Positions 10,563 through 22,173 of a stretch of DNA of 64,000 nt are shown here, piece after piece; within the stretch, counting starts at the first letter, position 1; each line of letters opens with the position of its first letter. The position numbers were made by a program, and so were the translations under genes. The notes beneath the pieces were generated by a model that saw only the letters and a program-made list of their open reading frames with translations, did no database searches and was not told the origin of the DNA. The DNA comes from Astrocystis sublimbata (Eukaryota > Ascomycota > Sordariomycetes > Xylariales > Xylariaceae): the NCBI GenBank assembly GCA_022453515.1, contig JAJNNY010000010.1, positions 434,001 to 498,000 on the forward strand. The letters run 5' to 3'.

Positions 10563-12274
10563 TCATGCCCCCACGAAGCTCGGAATATCCAGCTGCGAGC
10601 AAACCCACGAGAGACTCTCGCCCCATTCGGGAGTAAGAAGCGCCATCGAGGGCGATCTAGGTGAGAACAGTTGCATCGCTTTCCAGATGCCAACGGCAAG
10701 TCTCTTCCCAAGGTTCTTGGCCCACCAGAACTGGAGCCCCGCACGTTCGACTAACACGGTCCAATGCATCATAATGAGCAGAGCCATCGGATCGGACGCT
10801 TTGATGGCCGTGGTGAAGTCCGGGCCAGCACCGCCCGGAAATATAAAAGCGTACCCGCGCAGGAGCGCGCGCTGCTCCTCCTTGAAGCACAAGGTCAGTA
10901 ATTTGATGGCAACATCCCAAGGTCTCGCGCCCATCGCTTGTGTGGCTGCGACGGTGGTGTCGCTCTGAGGAGTGGTGACGATACTGAGGTCGTCGCTCAA
11001 GGGAGGTGTGGAAATGGTATATTGGGAGCTGTGGTACAGCTCGTTGAGATTCTGCAGGCGAAAGAGGGCCATCAGTGTGTCGTTGGGCAGCGCGATGTTC
11101 GTAGCATTGCCGTGGCCCAAGTATGCACGGAGGGGCACAGGACTGTCAAGAAGCCGCTGCAAGTCCGTAGTCGCGATGCTGACTAGAGCATAAAGGTTAA
11201 CACGGTCGTTTCCAGATATGCGTTCAAGCTTGGGAACGAGTCTCTTTGTACTTACCGCTACCATTCAGGAGCTCGAAGGCCACAGTCACCGTGGAAAAGG
11301 TGTTCAGCTCACTGCCCTCGGTGAAGTTGCATTGGGAGAAAGCAATGTTGATGAAAGCCGTCATGCTCGAATAGATGTAAAGTACATGATAGTTCGTAGA
11401 GTTCATCTTCGCCAACTGTTTTCGAAACGAACGACTTGCCTTGTCGTCTTAGCCATGAAAGTCAGTCAGTACTATGTAGCGCAAGTAGGTAAGTTAAGGT
11501 AAAGACAAGTAAGCCAGGCAATCTTGGGAATGGTTGACACCATCCCATATGTCTCGCCTCGCGCAAGTAAGTTGGACGTCACTTACAGAGCTCCATCGCA
11601 ACATTGAAGTAGCCCCTCGCTTGTCTTTGGGGCACCATCGTAGACCTGTGCAGCGCCGCCGAGACAAAGATGCCATTCAACAAGAAATCGTACCGCAACG
11701 CCTCTTGGGGCATGATGAACTGCATGTAGTGGCCGTCGTCGGGCCCGCTGCAGAGGCTCTCGTACGTCGTGGTCGACCAGTAGTGCATCAGCTCGAGCTC
11801 CAGCATTCTGCGGCATTCCTTGGTGGCCAGGCCATCGGAGTCTCCTGGCTCGCCTCCTGAACCGCTGCCGCTGCTCGACGAAGATTTCCTGGCTTGCACC
11901 AGCGCCGCTGACCTGGCGTCCTTTTGCCAGGCATACTCGCATTTCGCATTCCGCAGAGCGCAATTATTGCAGGGCGGGCCTGATTCGTCGCACTACGGTT
12001 GAGATATCTTAGCTTACTTCAAGGTTGCTTCATACACACAGGCGGGATTGGCCGGATCCGTGTTGCAACGCGTCGTCGTCGTCGTCGTCCGTGGGCTACA
12101 TCCACAGTCCAGCTCCCCGACGAAGACGCAGATACAGATGGTTTGACGGAAAGGCGCGCACCATACCTTCGTGTGCCACTTCTTACAATTCAAACATCCA
12201 CGTCGCGACTTCTTGTGCGATCTCCTTTGTTGCATCCTGGCTTTTCGGCTGAGCGGAGAAGTTGAATATGTCAA
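10563..12274 (-). CDS. Zn2Cys6 transcription factor, Upc2-like type
   Basis: Predicted 441-residue nuclear regulator (428 if Met14 at 12235 is the start). Four exons on the minus strand: 12167-12274, 11587-11992, 11256-11447 and 10563-11182. Introns of 174, 139 and 73 nt follow GT-AG, and the coding total is divisible by three. The zinc cluster is C-x2-C-x6-C-x6-C-x2-C-x6-C at residues 27-54. The 174-nt first intron interrupts it after SRRGCLNCKKWHTK, directly before the third cysteine. HKKSRRGCLNCK with a short Zn cluster and a compact helical C-terminal domain is the pattern of sterol-uptake-control-like (Upc2/Fungal_trans_2) regulators. Downstream, the SFRKQLAKMNSTNYHVLY and MTAFINIAFSQ blocks match this family's flavour. 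The target genes are unknown; in yeast, Upc2 senses sterol, but most filamentous-fungal members are uncharacterised. Confidence 0.85.
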
Positions 12275-15200
12275 TGTCAGTAGGCGGAAGGTGTCGCAGC
12301 TACGAGTACTGTAAGCGAAATGTGCGAGAAGCTGACTCTACAGCTTTTGTCACACCTGGCACTCAGCGTTCCACTCCCCTTTTGAATAGGACAACAGGAC
12401 GATGACGGCGTCTAGCAGCCAGCACTTTACAAACTGGCTTCAAATGCTATGTAATCGCTGCACCTACCTGGCACCTGGGCGCTGCGCCGCGCACCCCTGG
12501 AGATAGGGCTACGTTTAATCTGACAGTAGGTATATGGCCGAATCAATCGCCGCTGGCGAGCTGGTAGCAGCTGCTAATGAGGCTGAGCTAAGCCCATGTG
12601 GCTGTCTTGCGCCCGCATGGTTGAGCTTATTGGTCAGGGGCCGACCACGATGGAGATTTGCATTATAAGCGCGACCGCAAAGGAACCAAATTCTTAGGTC
12701 AGCGCGGGTGGGATCAAGGCTTCGTTCGGGCTCCATTCTTCTCGCTGCCTTTCATAATGTCGAGAACGAGTCCTCCGATTCAAGATCAGCTTCTTTCCTT
12801 GTACATACTGAATCATGCGAGCTTGGATTGGCCTCAACGCGATGCTCTCATTGCGCCCGCCATGTGTGTCCCGTCTTGCATTGCATCGTGATAGTTGCAA
12901 ATTGCACACCACGCTCGACACACATGCTTCCAAATACATACCTACCTGATGTAACCCAACAACGTGCCAGTGGCGTCGGCGACCTGCTGGAGTTTGGTTC
13001 CCGGTTTTGCGGCACCAGCGCCCAAAATATACTACTACATAGTAGGTACCAGGCACAAACAAGGCTTAGGTAGGCAAGTAACCAAGAAACCGAGAGACCC
13101 AAGCGTCCAAGCTTATGGCGGTCTTATGGCGAGGGGCTCGAGGGGCATTGCATCAGGCTCGTCACTGTGGGGAACCGTGTCGTTGCACTTCGCACCATGT
13201 CGCCGTATTCCTCTAAGCGGCGCCACCACAAGAGGCGCTTTTGGGGGCTTGGCCTTGTATTGCTGAAAAAGTACTGTGCATGTGGATGCGGATGCGAGGC
13301 GCATCTGTTCAGCGTACTGCGCGTCTGCTTAATCGCATTGATCTCACGTTACCCTCATCTAGGTAGACGGCACATATCCATGATTTGGACTCAAATTAGA
13401 TTATCAAAAAGAATCAAAAAGTACCTAGGCTCGCTGGGTAACCATCAAACTAGTATTGGAGACTATCTACGTCCCGAGAGAAAGGATCAACCTCCACAAC
13501 CTGGCCCTGAACGGGAGAGTCCCGCGGTCCATCTCAGGCTGCGCTCGACGCTACGACGACGAGGTGGACATCCTGGTGTCTCGTTGTTGTGCTTACACTC
13601 AATCCAAAACCTCCTCGCGCTTAGCCTTCAACAGCTGTGTCAGATCCGACGCATCGCTGACCAGCAATATGAGATCTACCCCGTAAGCTCATGCATCATT
13701 ATAGAATCGAACACCGGTACATAATGACGAATATGATGCATCTTACGTACATTTAGCACCCCATGAATGGCAAAATCTATTCGGGCGCATCATGTTCTCT
13801 TGCTAGGCTTGAGAGCGTGAGTTGGTGAATACCACATCATACGATGTTTCAGTCATGCCTTTAGACTCGCCTACGAAGACATGCCACAATACAAATCATC
13901 GGGCCTCTACTGCGAATTAATGTAGGTTCAGTGAATCATTATCATATAAACATCACTACTTAAGATTAGATGGGCTCTCCACATCTGTAGTATTGATCGG
14001 ATTCTGTCAACTTCACTTTGGTCGCCGACCAAGATCGTGCCTGAGCATAATGCTCTGCTGCTGGAACGCATAAGACGGCATTGTCGTGGAGTTGTGCGAC
14101 AGTAGAAGTGTCATTGCCTGCAGTTGGGACCCTATACTCTTTCGGAGGAACACTGGAGCTTCCTGATTGGTATTGGCATGCAACTTTTATCCGTGTTTCC
14201 ATCTGAACGGCACGTGGGGAGGTTGGCTCCAGGGCTGCACCTAGTGACGAGAATGGATAGAAGGATATTCGATTTCAATTGAGGCTATAAACTCCCGAGT
14301 GCAAAGGGGCAGGAGAGGAGCAATGCACATGCATATCGAGAGACCCAGAACAGCGGTCGACTTACACCGCCGCCTGCTGCGCAACTTCTTGTCAGAGTAA
14401 TAGGGACGATCTTGTATCAGTCATGCAGTGATGGCGACTCAACCCTCATCAATAAATCGGGTCGCCTTAATTTCACACTTATGCCATCCTGCCATTTTGC
14501 TTGCCTCGCTGGTCTCGCCTATTGATATAATCACTCACCTGCATAGCATACCATCATATGTAGCTAAGTGGGCACTTCAAACTTTTCTCAGGGGCCTAGT
14601 CATGAAGGGTCTGCCGCCAGTACTCAGCCTTATCGTCCAAGCTCATGGCGTTTTGTCAGCTGTACCAACACGTGGTCAGAGATTAGAGACGAGTAAGCCA
14701 CAATTAGCCATCCTGAAACCGCCTGATCACATGTCAACAGAAGAGCAAATCAAGCTACGTTGTCATCCAAGCATGGTCATGGTCCTCACCTACCCATGTG
14801 AATATTTTTTCAGCGAAATATGATGTCTCAATGATGGGTTTAAGTGCATCTTGGTTTTTAGCTTCAATTCCCAGAAGAGAGGATACGATAGTTGACTCAT
14901 TCGCGTCACATCACTTGTCAAGCAATGATATAGAGCAAGGACCTCGCCATTGTGAACCCGATTCCATCCACGTCATACACTATTCGATGCGAACTGCCTT
15001 GTAAGCATTTCACATTCAAGGCTCGGTTTCCAATACTCTAACTTCGTCGTCACATAATGGTTGGTCTACCTCGCGAGAGTCTGGGACATTTAGACTTCCT
15101 GATTTACATTTGACAATGCAGTTCGTTCGATAGCTTGGGCAGGAATTCAATGCAAGTCTCTCAGGGTTTTCATTGCTTCGGGAACATTACCAAAAAGCTC

Positions 15201-16395
15201 ATGATTTGCGGCGAAGCGACCTTTGTGTTTTCTAAATGGACAAAAGGTGAAAATACACACCAGCTCCCGCATATTCAGCAGCTGTGTACGCAAACTCCCA
15301 AACCCCTTTGCGTCCAAATGTCTTGAAGAATTCCAATCACGCTCACGGCTTTATCTGCTCCAGTCTCAATGCATCCGAAAGCCATGACTTTAAAACAACG
15401 TACTAGGTGAGCGTGACAACAATCAGTCAGCATCCACTGCCATCAGTGTGCCTATTTAGCTCTGCAAGCAATCAGAGCCTTGAGTAGAGATAAAATGATA
15501 CAGTCGTGTATTAATTATCAAAAAGAATGGTGACACACCGGGTCGTACTGCCTAGCTCAATTGCGCGGACACATCAACAGGGAATTCATTTTATAGGAGA
15601 TAACGGTCACTCTGAAAAGGGAGGAGCAATACGAACCTTCTGTAAGACGCTGTGTCATGACATTAGGTGGGTGCTTAAGTATTTTCCTGGTGACATAAAG
15701 GTACTTCTAAGATCCGTGAGGAATGCTATCGCACATATTACAGCCCCTGTGCAATTAGCCAGATCTTAGGTATCCCGTACACATCTTTGATCAAGCAGTT
15801 CGATACTTTGTCAAGAAAAGACTTGAAATGTTCACTTTTCAGACTTTGTGTATGTACTTCCAGCACTAAAAGGGATAACAACAACCAAAGTCATAATGAC
15901 TCCTTGTTAACGCAAATACTTCATTGTCTCTATAGCCGAATCAAGTGCCTGCATATTATGTTAGATATATATATAAGAAGCTGATGGTTAGCTTACCACG
16001 AAGCTTGTTGTGCGCTAGAAAGGGAGCCACTCTATCATTCAGTCTGCGAATATGAAGGTGTTGGCAGCGATTGTGCAGTGATAATAATGAGCCCTAATTG
16101 ATCCAGCTCGGCTTTCATGGCTAACATTGTTGAAACCCCATAGTCCCTTTGTAATTGACTCCTTGTTGTATTGTGTTGCCAACTATTGTTCAAGCATTGT
16201 GGTATTTATCGAAAGCTAGATTTGTTAAAGAACTAGTGCCTGACAGACATGTACATAAACAACAGCAATTCACCCCTACGTGTCCAACTGTCATCCTCTT
16301 TCCATCAACAACTCAGAACCATAGTCACTGAACCCTCCCCAGAAAGTAGAAATTAACCATCAACGAGGTGCGACAGCAACTTCAGCAACAGAAAA
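12275..16395. other. AT-richer gene-poor island, 4.1 kb
   Basis: No gene can be supported. Open frames at 13966-14202 (minus, 79 codons), 14428-14823 (plus, 131 codons) and 15527-15769 (plus, 80 codons) are uninterrupted only briefly. They have no recognisable domain and could be pieces of decayed genes. Base composition becomes visibly AT-rich from about 13.7 kb, in contrast with the GC-rich DNA on both sides. A GTACCTAGG motif lies at 13421-13429. Confidence 0.4.
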
Positions 16396-17733
16396 ATGGC
16401 TCAACATGCGACGTTATTGGCTCAGTTACCTCCAGAGATTCTGATGGACTTGCTATCAAAACTGGATTACACTGACCACATAAATTTGGCAAGCGCATAT
16501 CCTGAAATATTCTTGAGGCCAGGTTTCAACATATACGAACAGGATGCCATTGACAAAATCAGTAAGAGTACAGTTCACCACGACACGGAGTTGCAGGACA
16601 CCACTTCTGACACTTGGCCGCTTCTGTATCGCGTTATTGCAGGAGACGGTGTTATTGACGAAGACGGTTTTATTAGCGAAGACGGTTTTATCGAAGAAGA
16701 CGATTTTCTTGAAGAAGACAGTCTCCTTGAAGAAGACAGTCTTATTGATGAAGACGGCGTTATTGATGACGACGGCGTTATTGCAAAAGACGAAAGGGAG
16801 TCAGAGTCAACACTTGAGGAGCTTGTTGCAGCATATACAACTCTGTACCCAAGAGCTATCGACGGTTTATTTGAGGGCATAAGTACGAGGCTCGAGCCCC
16901 CCTTGATTTTCGCTGCAAAATTAGGTAGGCCTCGCATGGTCTCCTGCCTCCTAAGACTTGGAGCGGATCCAGCAATACGGTACCAGCGTAACCCTAACCC
17001 AGACTACACTTGCATGCTATCAAACTCTACCCACGAGAAGTGCTCCCTAGGAGGTAAAGGGGGAAATTGCTTAACAGCCCTTGGAACCGCTATTATTGAA
17101 GGCCTACATCATAGGACTTCCCATCGAAAAGCAGAAAACCTTGAGAAGTGCGCCCTCATACTCTACCAGGGAGGGGCACCCCTTCCAGACTCCTACTTTC
17201 CATTCAAACATGAGCTGGAGCGTCAACTATACTACCTCATCCCTGCAAACTTTTCCAGTGTCGTCCGGGCTCTACTTGATCCTCTTGTTCCCCTTCGACA
17301 AGGCCAAATCGAGTTCAAGGCTGACCTTTACCGCAGCCTGGTATCTGCGGTTGGTAGTCAAAGAGAAGACACTGATAGGACCATCATTGAGTATTTGGTG
17401 GGCCTCGGCAGCCCGTTAGCAGACCCAGCTGACTCCCAGTCATTTACCAGTAACACGCTTGCCCATAAAGCCGCTTACTACGGTAGGATGGAAACAGCTA
17501 ACTACCTATTTGGTCTCTCTAATAGCCAGGAGAAAATAAAATTCGACTGGGACTTTGCGCAATTCAAGTTGCGTAGGTACAAGGGCGTATTACCATTTGT
17601 GCATACTCTTTATTTTGCAATGAAAGAAGGAGGCTTGCTTAATGGCAAACGAGTTTCTGGAGAGGAACTCCACAAATACCTACTGGAACGAGCGATTCAG
17701 TGCGGTAACGAATCTTGGACTGATTATTATTAA
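16396..17733 (+). CDS. F-box/ankyrin-like protein, paralogue 1 (probably truncated)
   Basis: Single-exon 445-residue protein. The N terminus (LPPEILMDLLSKLDYTDHI, residues 11-29) fits an F-box, the segment that docks proteins to Skp1 in SCF ubiquitin ligases. FLRPGFNIYEQDAI follows and is shared with the second copy at 19137. Residues 84-131 are an acidic repeat of six-residue units, described separately. After it comes an ankyrin-like helix pair, EPPLIFAAKLGRPRMVSCLL then RLGADP. The rest aligns with paralogue 2 through LHKYLLER. The protein stops at TAA 17731-17733, about 110 residues short of paralogue 2. Past the stop, in the same frame, LLSDSLPAQYKTR resembles paralogue 2's WLTDRVPANFRHV, so the stop looks premature. 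The function is unknown; F-box plus ankyrin suggests a substrate adaptor (inference). It may be a functional short form or a decaying copy. Confidence 0.6.
   Translation: MAQHATLLAQLPPEILMDLLSKLDYTDHINLASAYPEIFLRPGFNIYEQDAIDKISKSTVHHDTELQDTTSDTWPLLYRVIAGDGVIDEDGFISEDGFIEEDDFLEEDSLLEEDSLIDEDGVIDDDGVIAKDERESESTLEELVAAYTTLYPRAIDGLFEGISTRLEPPLIFAAKLGRPRMVSCLLRLGADPAIRYQRNPNPDYTCMLSNSTHEKCSLGGKGGNCLTALGTAIIEGLHHRTSHRKAENLEKCALILYQGGAPLPDSYFPFKHELERQLYYLIPANFSSVVRALLDPLVPLRQGQIEFKADLYRSLVSAVGSQREDTDRTIIEYLVGLGSPLADPADSQSFTSNTLAHKAAYYGRMETANYLFGLSNSQEKIKFDWDFAQFKLRRYKGVLPFVHTLYFAMKEGGLLNGKRVSGEELHKYLLERAIQCGNESWTDYY
16645..16788 (+). repeat. Eight 18-bp units encoding an acidic hexapeptide repeat
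   Basis: Eight consecutive units of about 18 bp start with GAC and encode six residues of the pattern D-(G/S/D)-(V/F/L)-(I/L)-x-(E/D/K). The register never breaks the frame. The units are diverged from each other (for example GACGGTGTTATTGACGAA and GACGGCGTTATTGATGAC), so this is not a fresh slippage product. The second paralogue lacks the block entirely: it has only about ten residues at the same place. Confidence 0.85.
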
Positions 17734-17987
17734 TCGAAGGACTGCAACAAACAATTACTTTTATCCGACTCTCTTCCGGCGCAATACAAAACGCGGAAGA
17801 CCAACTGATTCAAGATTGATACCATAGATCGTTAGATAGCCTTGTTTGTTTGTACTGTATAGGAGCACAATAGAATGTACCTTCATTCTTTTGGAACCAG
17901 TGCTTATAAAGTTGGAAACTGTCAAGTGCTTTTGCACCAGAGTGAAGGAATATAGCAGTGGCCTAGTAGTGAAGTAGAAGTATAGGG

Positions 17988-18165
17988 GTCAGGTGTCAAT
18001 TCTATTGATTCCTGGGCTCTCCCATATAGTGGGAGTCGCCCAGTCCTTATATACACAGATCTAGTAGCCCAGATAGCCCCTACAGGGGAGCCCCTAGGTC
18101 ATAATGAGGCCCTGGTTACGGAGCTTCTAGGTCATAGTGATGCCCTTGCTACCGTGACACCTGAC
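17988..18165. mobile_element. Candidate MITE-like element with 11-bp terminal inverted repeats
   Basis: GTCAGGTGTCA at 17988-17998 is the exact reverse complement of TGACACCTGAC at 18155-18165, bounding 178 bp. The interior has two small hairpins: CTCCCA with TGGGAG, and CCCC with GGGG around CTACAG. It also has a 33-bp direct repeat. No transposase is encoded, and no clear target-site duplication is seen at the ends. An 11-bp perfect inverted pair this far apart is unlikely, but not impossible, by chance. The identity as a mobile element is therefore tentative. Confidence 0.35.
18088..18153 (+). repeat. Tandem 33-bp direct repeat, two copies
   Basis: Two adjacent 33-bp copies (18088-18120 and 18121-18153) agree at 26 of 33 positions. 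In one frame they read as two 11-residue units, ExLGHxxALxT. This may be a remnant of a repeat protein or just internal structure of the candidate MITE. Confidence 0.5.
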
Positions 18166-19136
18166 AGAAACTTTCTCCTCTGCTTTATGATCAATTAATG
18201 TTGGCTATGTGACCTACGACCATTGCAACAATTTGCAGAGAAGATTGAAGATGAAGAGGCTTTAGTCCTAAATAAGTATACTTTTTCATAACGCTAATGT
18301 TCACAATAATTATGTGGCAGATGAAGAACAATGTAGTATTAACGAACAAGACTGTATATGAGTACCTAGATAATTAATTAGACAGGTAGTGGCCATGTGC
18401 AGCCTGTGTACTGTTAGACTTATGTTACCGAGTGCTTCAAAAAATTAAGGTGAAGCGTCTGATCTTGTACCAATTAGACATTTTTTAAATTATGTGTGTG
18501 TTTTTGCAAAGTCAATCGATCGCAGGTAATTCAGTTGGCAAACTACCTTGTTAAACTTAAGTTCCGGCAGAATAATGGCCTGCTGAAGATAACAAGACTT
18601 AAGATCAAGAGGGACCAATGATCTCTTGGTGAGGAAGGAGCAAAGCTCTCGCATCATAGCCCGACGAGAGGCTCAGGCTCTCAGCTTGCCACCTGTGTGC
18701 ATTCACGCGAATATGGGCGACTATTAAGAGAGGCAGTGTCGTACTTTGCATTGTGGTTCAGGTGAAATGCCACTTTCAAAGAAAATCGTTCAATGAACTA
18801 TCTAGGTACCGGAAGAGTAACAATAAGCCTTAACACGCTTAGGTTGGCAGTTTAATTATACAAAAGTGTTATTATTTAAAGGCCAACAATGGCTTGCTAT
18901 TAAAGTCTCTCGCATTGTTTCAATAGATATCATTTGTGTTGAGATGTCTTTGTAGAAAACGCAACAAAGCGTTCCTGGGGTCTCGCAGAGTACTTAGTAA
19001 GTATCTATATAAATTATACTGAATATCCGAACAGATCTTCTGGAATGTTCCTCTTTGCATCAGCATTTAATAGCACCATACTCACCAACCCATTCGACAA
19101 CTAACATAGTACAATAGCCGACTAAGCAGCAGAAAT

Positions 19137-20726
19137 ATGTCCCCAAGCTCGCGAGCACAGCTCACTGGCTGGGAGCAAACCCCCCCAGAACTCTGGCTAA
19201 TGATATTTTCAGCAATGGATCACTCTAGTCGCATCGCGTTAGCAACAGCATTTCCAGAAAGATTTCTGAGGCCAGGCTTCAATATCTATAAACAAGACGC
19301 CATCAAACAAGCCAGAAAAAGTGAATCTCACCAGGCTCACGAAGGCATACTTATATTAACCGAGTATACAAGACCACTTCTGTATAGTGCGATCGAGGAC
19401 AATGCAAGCGAGTCGATTATTGAGGACATGATTGTTGCATATTCAGAAGTGTGCCCAAGAGCCATTGACGGTGTATTTGGTAGCGCACTTACAACTCTTC
19501 AGCCACCGTTGTTCCTGGCAGCAAGGCAAGGTAGGCCTCACTTAGTCGCCCTGCTTCTCAGGTTAGGGGCAAACCCACTGTTGCATGCCTGCGCTCTACA
19601 AACCACTACCCATAGGTAGTGCAATCACCTCACCATCGAAATGAACGAGAGAGTCACAATACCAAGCTGCCCAACAGCCCTTGGGGTGGCTATTTCTCAA
19701 GCAATAACCAGCCGCAGGCAGGGAGAAGTCTGGTATCACGCCGAACTCGAGAAATGCGCCATCATACTTCATCAAGCTGGAACTCCCCTTCCGTTACCAA
19801 TGAATGCACCGAGAGCTAGCCTATCAAGCCGACTGGAGTCCCTTGTCGAGGCTAATTTTTTGAGTATTATTCAAGCTATACTCAACCCTCTTGTCGCTCT
19901 CGAACAGGGTCAAGATATTCTCGATGAGCTCTACCGTGTATTGCAAGACGCGATTAGCAGCCAGAGAGATGACAGTTCGCGCGATATTATTGAGTACCTG
20001 ATAAGCATCGGTTCACCGCTAATAAGCCCAACCCCAGATGATAGGATGGTTCCTGCACTTGAAGCGATCAGAAAGAAACACGTTGAAACTGCTAACTATC
20101 TGCTCAACCTGCAAATAGACCAAGGGGCCACCGACTTTGACTTTGAAGATATCAGGCTTTATAAAACGGAAGGATTGGTGTCCTCTGTGCAGATTTTATA
20201 TAACATTGCAAGTAAAGGTGGGTTGCTTCAAGGGCAAAGAGTCTCTCCTGCGAGACTCCATGAATTTCTTCTCGATCAAGGAATATGTAGCAAAGACGAG
20301 GTTGCGATTCAGTGGCTTACTGATCGCGTACCCGCAAACTTCCGTCACGTTTGCCTCGCTATCCTTGTGGGCAACACAGCAGCGTTGAAATCTCTGATCA
20401 ACTCAGGGTCATTTTCAAGCACCTTGCCCCCTACCATGGCTACGTTGCCACAAATGCGACGTCCCTCTGGGGAAAATCTGGATGCAGAAATGAGGTACGT
20501 ATTTTTGCGGCACAGCCCAGGGAATTATATGGACAGTGATTTCTTTGATCGCTCTGAAATATCATCAGAGGTCAGGGAGAAATTCAAGTCTAATTTTGCT
20601 CGTCTTTTTGGGAAAAGCTACGAAGACAGCAAGCATGAAATAATTTGGTCAATTCTGCAGCAAGACGATCCCGAGACCTACGAAGTGGACTTCAACTTAG
20701 CTTTGTTTCATTACATTATAGGATAG
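19137..20726 (+). pseudogene. F-box/ankyrin-like protein, paralogue 2, interrupted by TAG
   Basis: One long frame from 19137 to 20726 is broken only by TAG at 19617-19619. The part before the stop has an F-box-like start (WEQTPPELWLMIFSAMD), FLRPGFNIYKQDAI and an ankyrin-like PPLFLAARQGRPHLVALLLR. The part after it (361 codons from the Met at 19641) continues the alignment with paralogue 1: LEKCAIILHQ, TANYLLNLQ, GGLLQGQRVS. It then adds about 115 residues that paralogue 1 lacks. An intron could hide the stop: GTAGTG at 19616 to CCAAG at 19666 is 51 nt and in frame. Against this, reading straight through gives a segment about as long as the uninterrupted equivalent in paralogue 1 (31 versus 34 residues). 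That favours a nonsense mutation. Both views should stay open; the remaining frame is otherwise intact. Confidence 0.55.
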
Positions 20727-22173
20727 TGATAGATAGCGAAATTTGCTCTTAATCATTTGATGTGTTCTAAGTCGCGTATCTGTTTTTATCTTATTTTTTC
20801 GAATAATTCTCAGATGTGTACTCTTTCGAGACGTCGGTATATGGTTTGACCATGTCACGTATGAGGGCACGTGATAACTCATGGAAGTAAAGCCAGTGCA
20901 GTCTCTAGTAGGGAGCTCATAGACATAGATTCAGATGATCTCCAAGGTAAGTTTCTAAGTGTACAAAAGGAACAGAAAGTAGCTATTTATAAGTGTGAGC
21001 GTATGGAATACTAGTCACCTGATCGGATTACCTGAGGGACGTAGTATAGATCCACTTCTCCGTGACAGACCAAGAATTGAGCGACGTGATAATAGCTTGT
21101 CAGGATCTTTCCTCCTGCTTTGCATCATAACAAGTGTTCTTTCCTTGTCTCTCTTAGTATTAGTTAATCAGGGACAGATTATCGAAGTATATAGCCACGC
21201 CCATAATCTAACACGTATAGGAGATACGTGAGGTCCTATTTCGTAATCACGCCTGTAGACCAAGATAGAGATGAGCCAGTATAGCGGCAACAAATTAAGC
21301 TCTGAGACCTCGTGTCAATTTATCGAAAAGATCGAATCGACAACCTTTAATACCTGAAGTTCTGCAATTATCCTGACTAGAGGTTGTAGCGTTAAGCAAA
21401 CCACCTCTCTCACATATTTTATCTGGTTCAATATCACCAACTCAGTAACTACTGTATAATTATCTGATTCTCACCGGCCGAGATTCGTGCTTACCTCGCC
21501 AACATCTCCTGTTTTTCGTGCTCAGACATTCAGATTCGGAATGGCTTGGGTCATGCCAAGTGTCCACCTCGTCATCTCGTTGTAGGAAGGTCGCCTCTGT
21601 ATGACGTGGATAGAGATCTGCGACTCGGGTAAATTAGTGTTCCAGGGTTTGACTAAGCACCTTGGTTGTATCAGAAGCACATGCACGTACCACCCTATTT
21701 CAGGACATGAAGGGAACCGGACCTTGGGCCTCCGCAAACACCTAGTGTCTAGGTACCTGAGAGGTACCCCGCTAGCTAAGCCTCGTCCAGGCTATTATCG
21801 CATAGTGGAGGCCTTATGCTACTAAACAGCTGTAGCACTGTCTACATCGGAATAGCAACGTCCCTTCCTTCAGCAAATCCGAAGAATGCCTCCATCCATG
21901 TCGGCAATTCCAAATCGCATTTCCATTTATTCAACATACTCTTCCCATTTCGGATGATTCTCTTCAGTATTCATTCGCAATATTCTTGCACAAGCTCTAC
22001 TTTAGTATCCTCTGTATTAGTCGAGTTCAAGATAGGAAGTTGAACCACTCCCGAGACAGGCGAGACAGGCGAGACAGGCGAGACAGGCGAGACAGGCTCC
22101 GGCAACCAACCACCAACCACTAACCAGCCAACAGCGGTGAGTATAACGGGCAGTGGATGATCGCAATTGAACG
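20727..22173. other. Intergenic, end of the AT-richer island
   Basis: No gene is supported. It contains a CTAGGTACCTGAGAGGTACC cluster at 21749-21768 and, close to the next gene, the 9-bp tandem repeat at 22052-22096. Composition returns to normal near 21.8 kb. Confidence 0.4.
22052..22096. repeat. Five perfect copies of a 9-bp unit
   Basis: CGAGACAGG is repeated five times without change, ending 77 bp before the start codon of the downstream Zn2Cys6 gene. It lies in that gene's promoter or 5' untranslated region. Perfect copies suggest recent slippage. Confidence 0.85.

Larger units (their letters stand above)
17734..19136. other. Spacer between the F-box paralogues
   Basis: 1.4 kb of AT-rich DNA. 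It holds the candidate inverted-repeat element at 17988-18165 and a CTAGGTACC motif near 18802. A TATATAAAT stretch lies near 19005-19015, about 120 bp upstream of the second paralogue, and could be its TATA box. No other coding region is supported. Confidence 0.4.

Noticed and set aside
14428..14823. 131-codon plus-strand frame in the AT-rich island
   Set aside because: No recognised motif and no supporting neighbours; possibly a relic but not callable.
16575..16937. Serine-rich minus-strand frame opposite the acidic repeat
   Set aside because: It is the antisense shadow of the 18-bp coding repeat.
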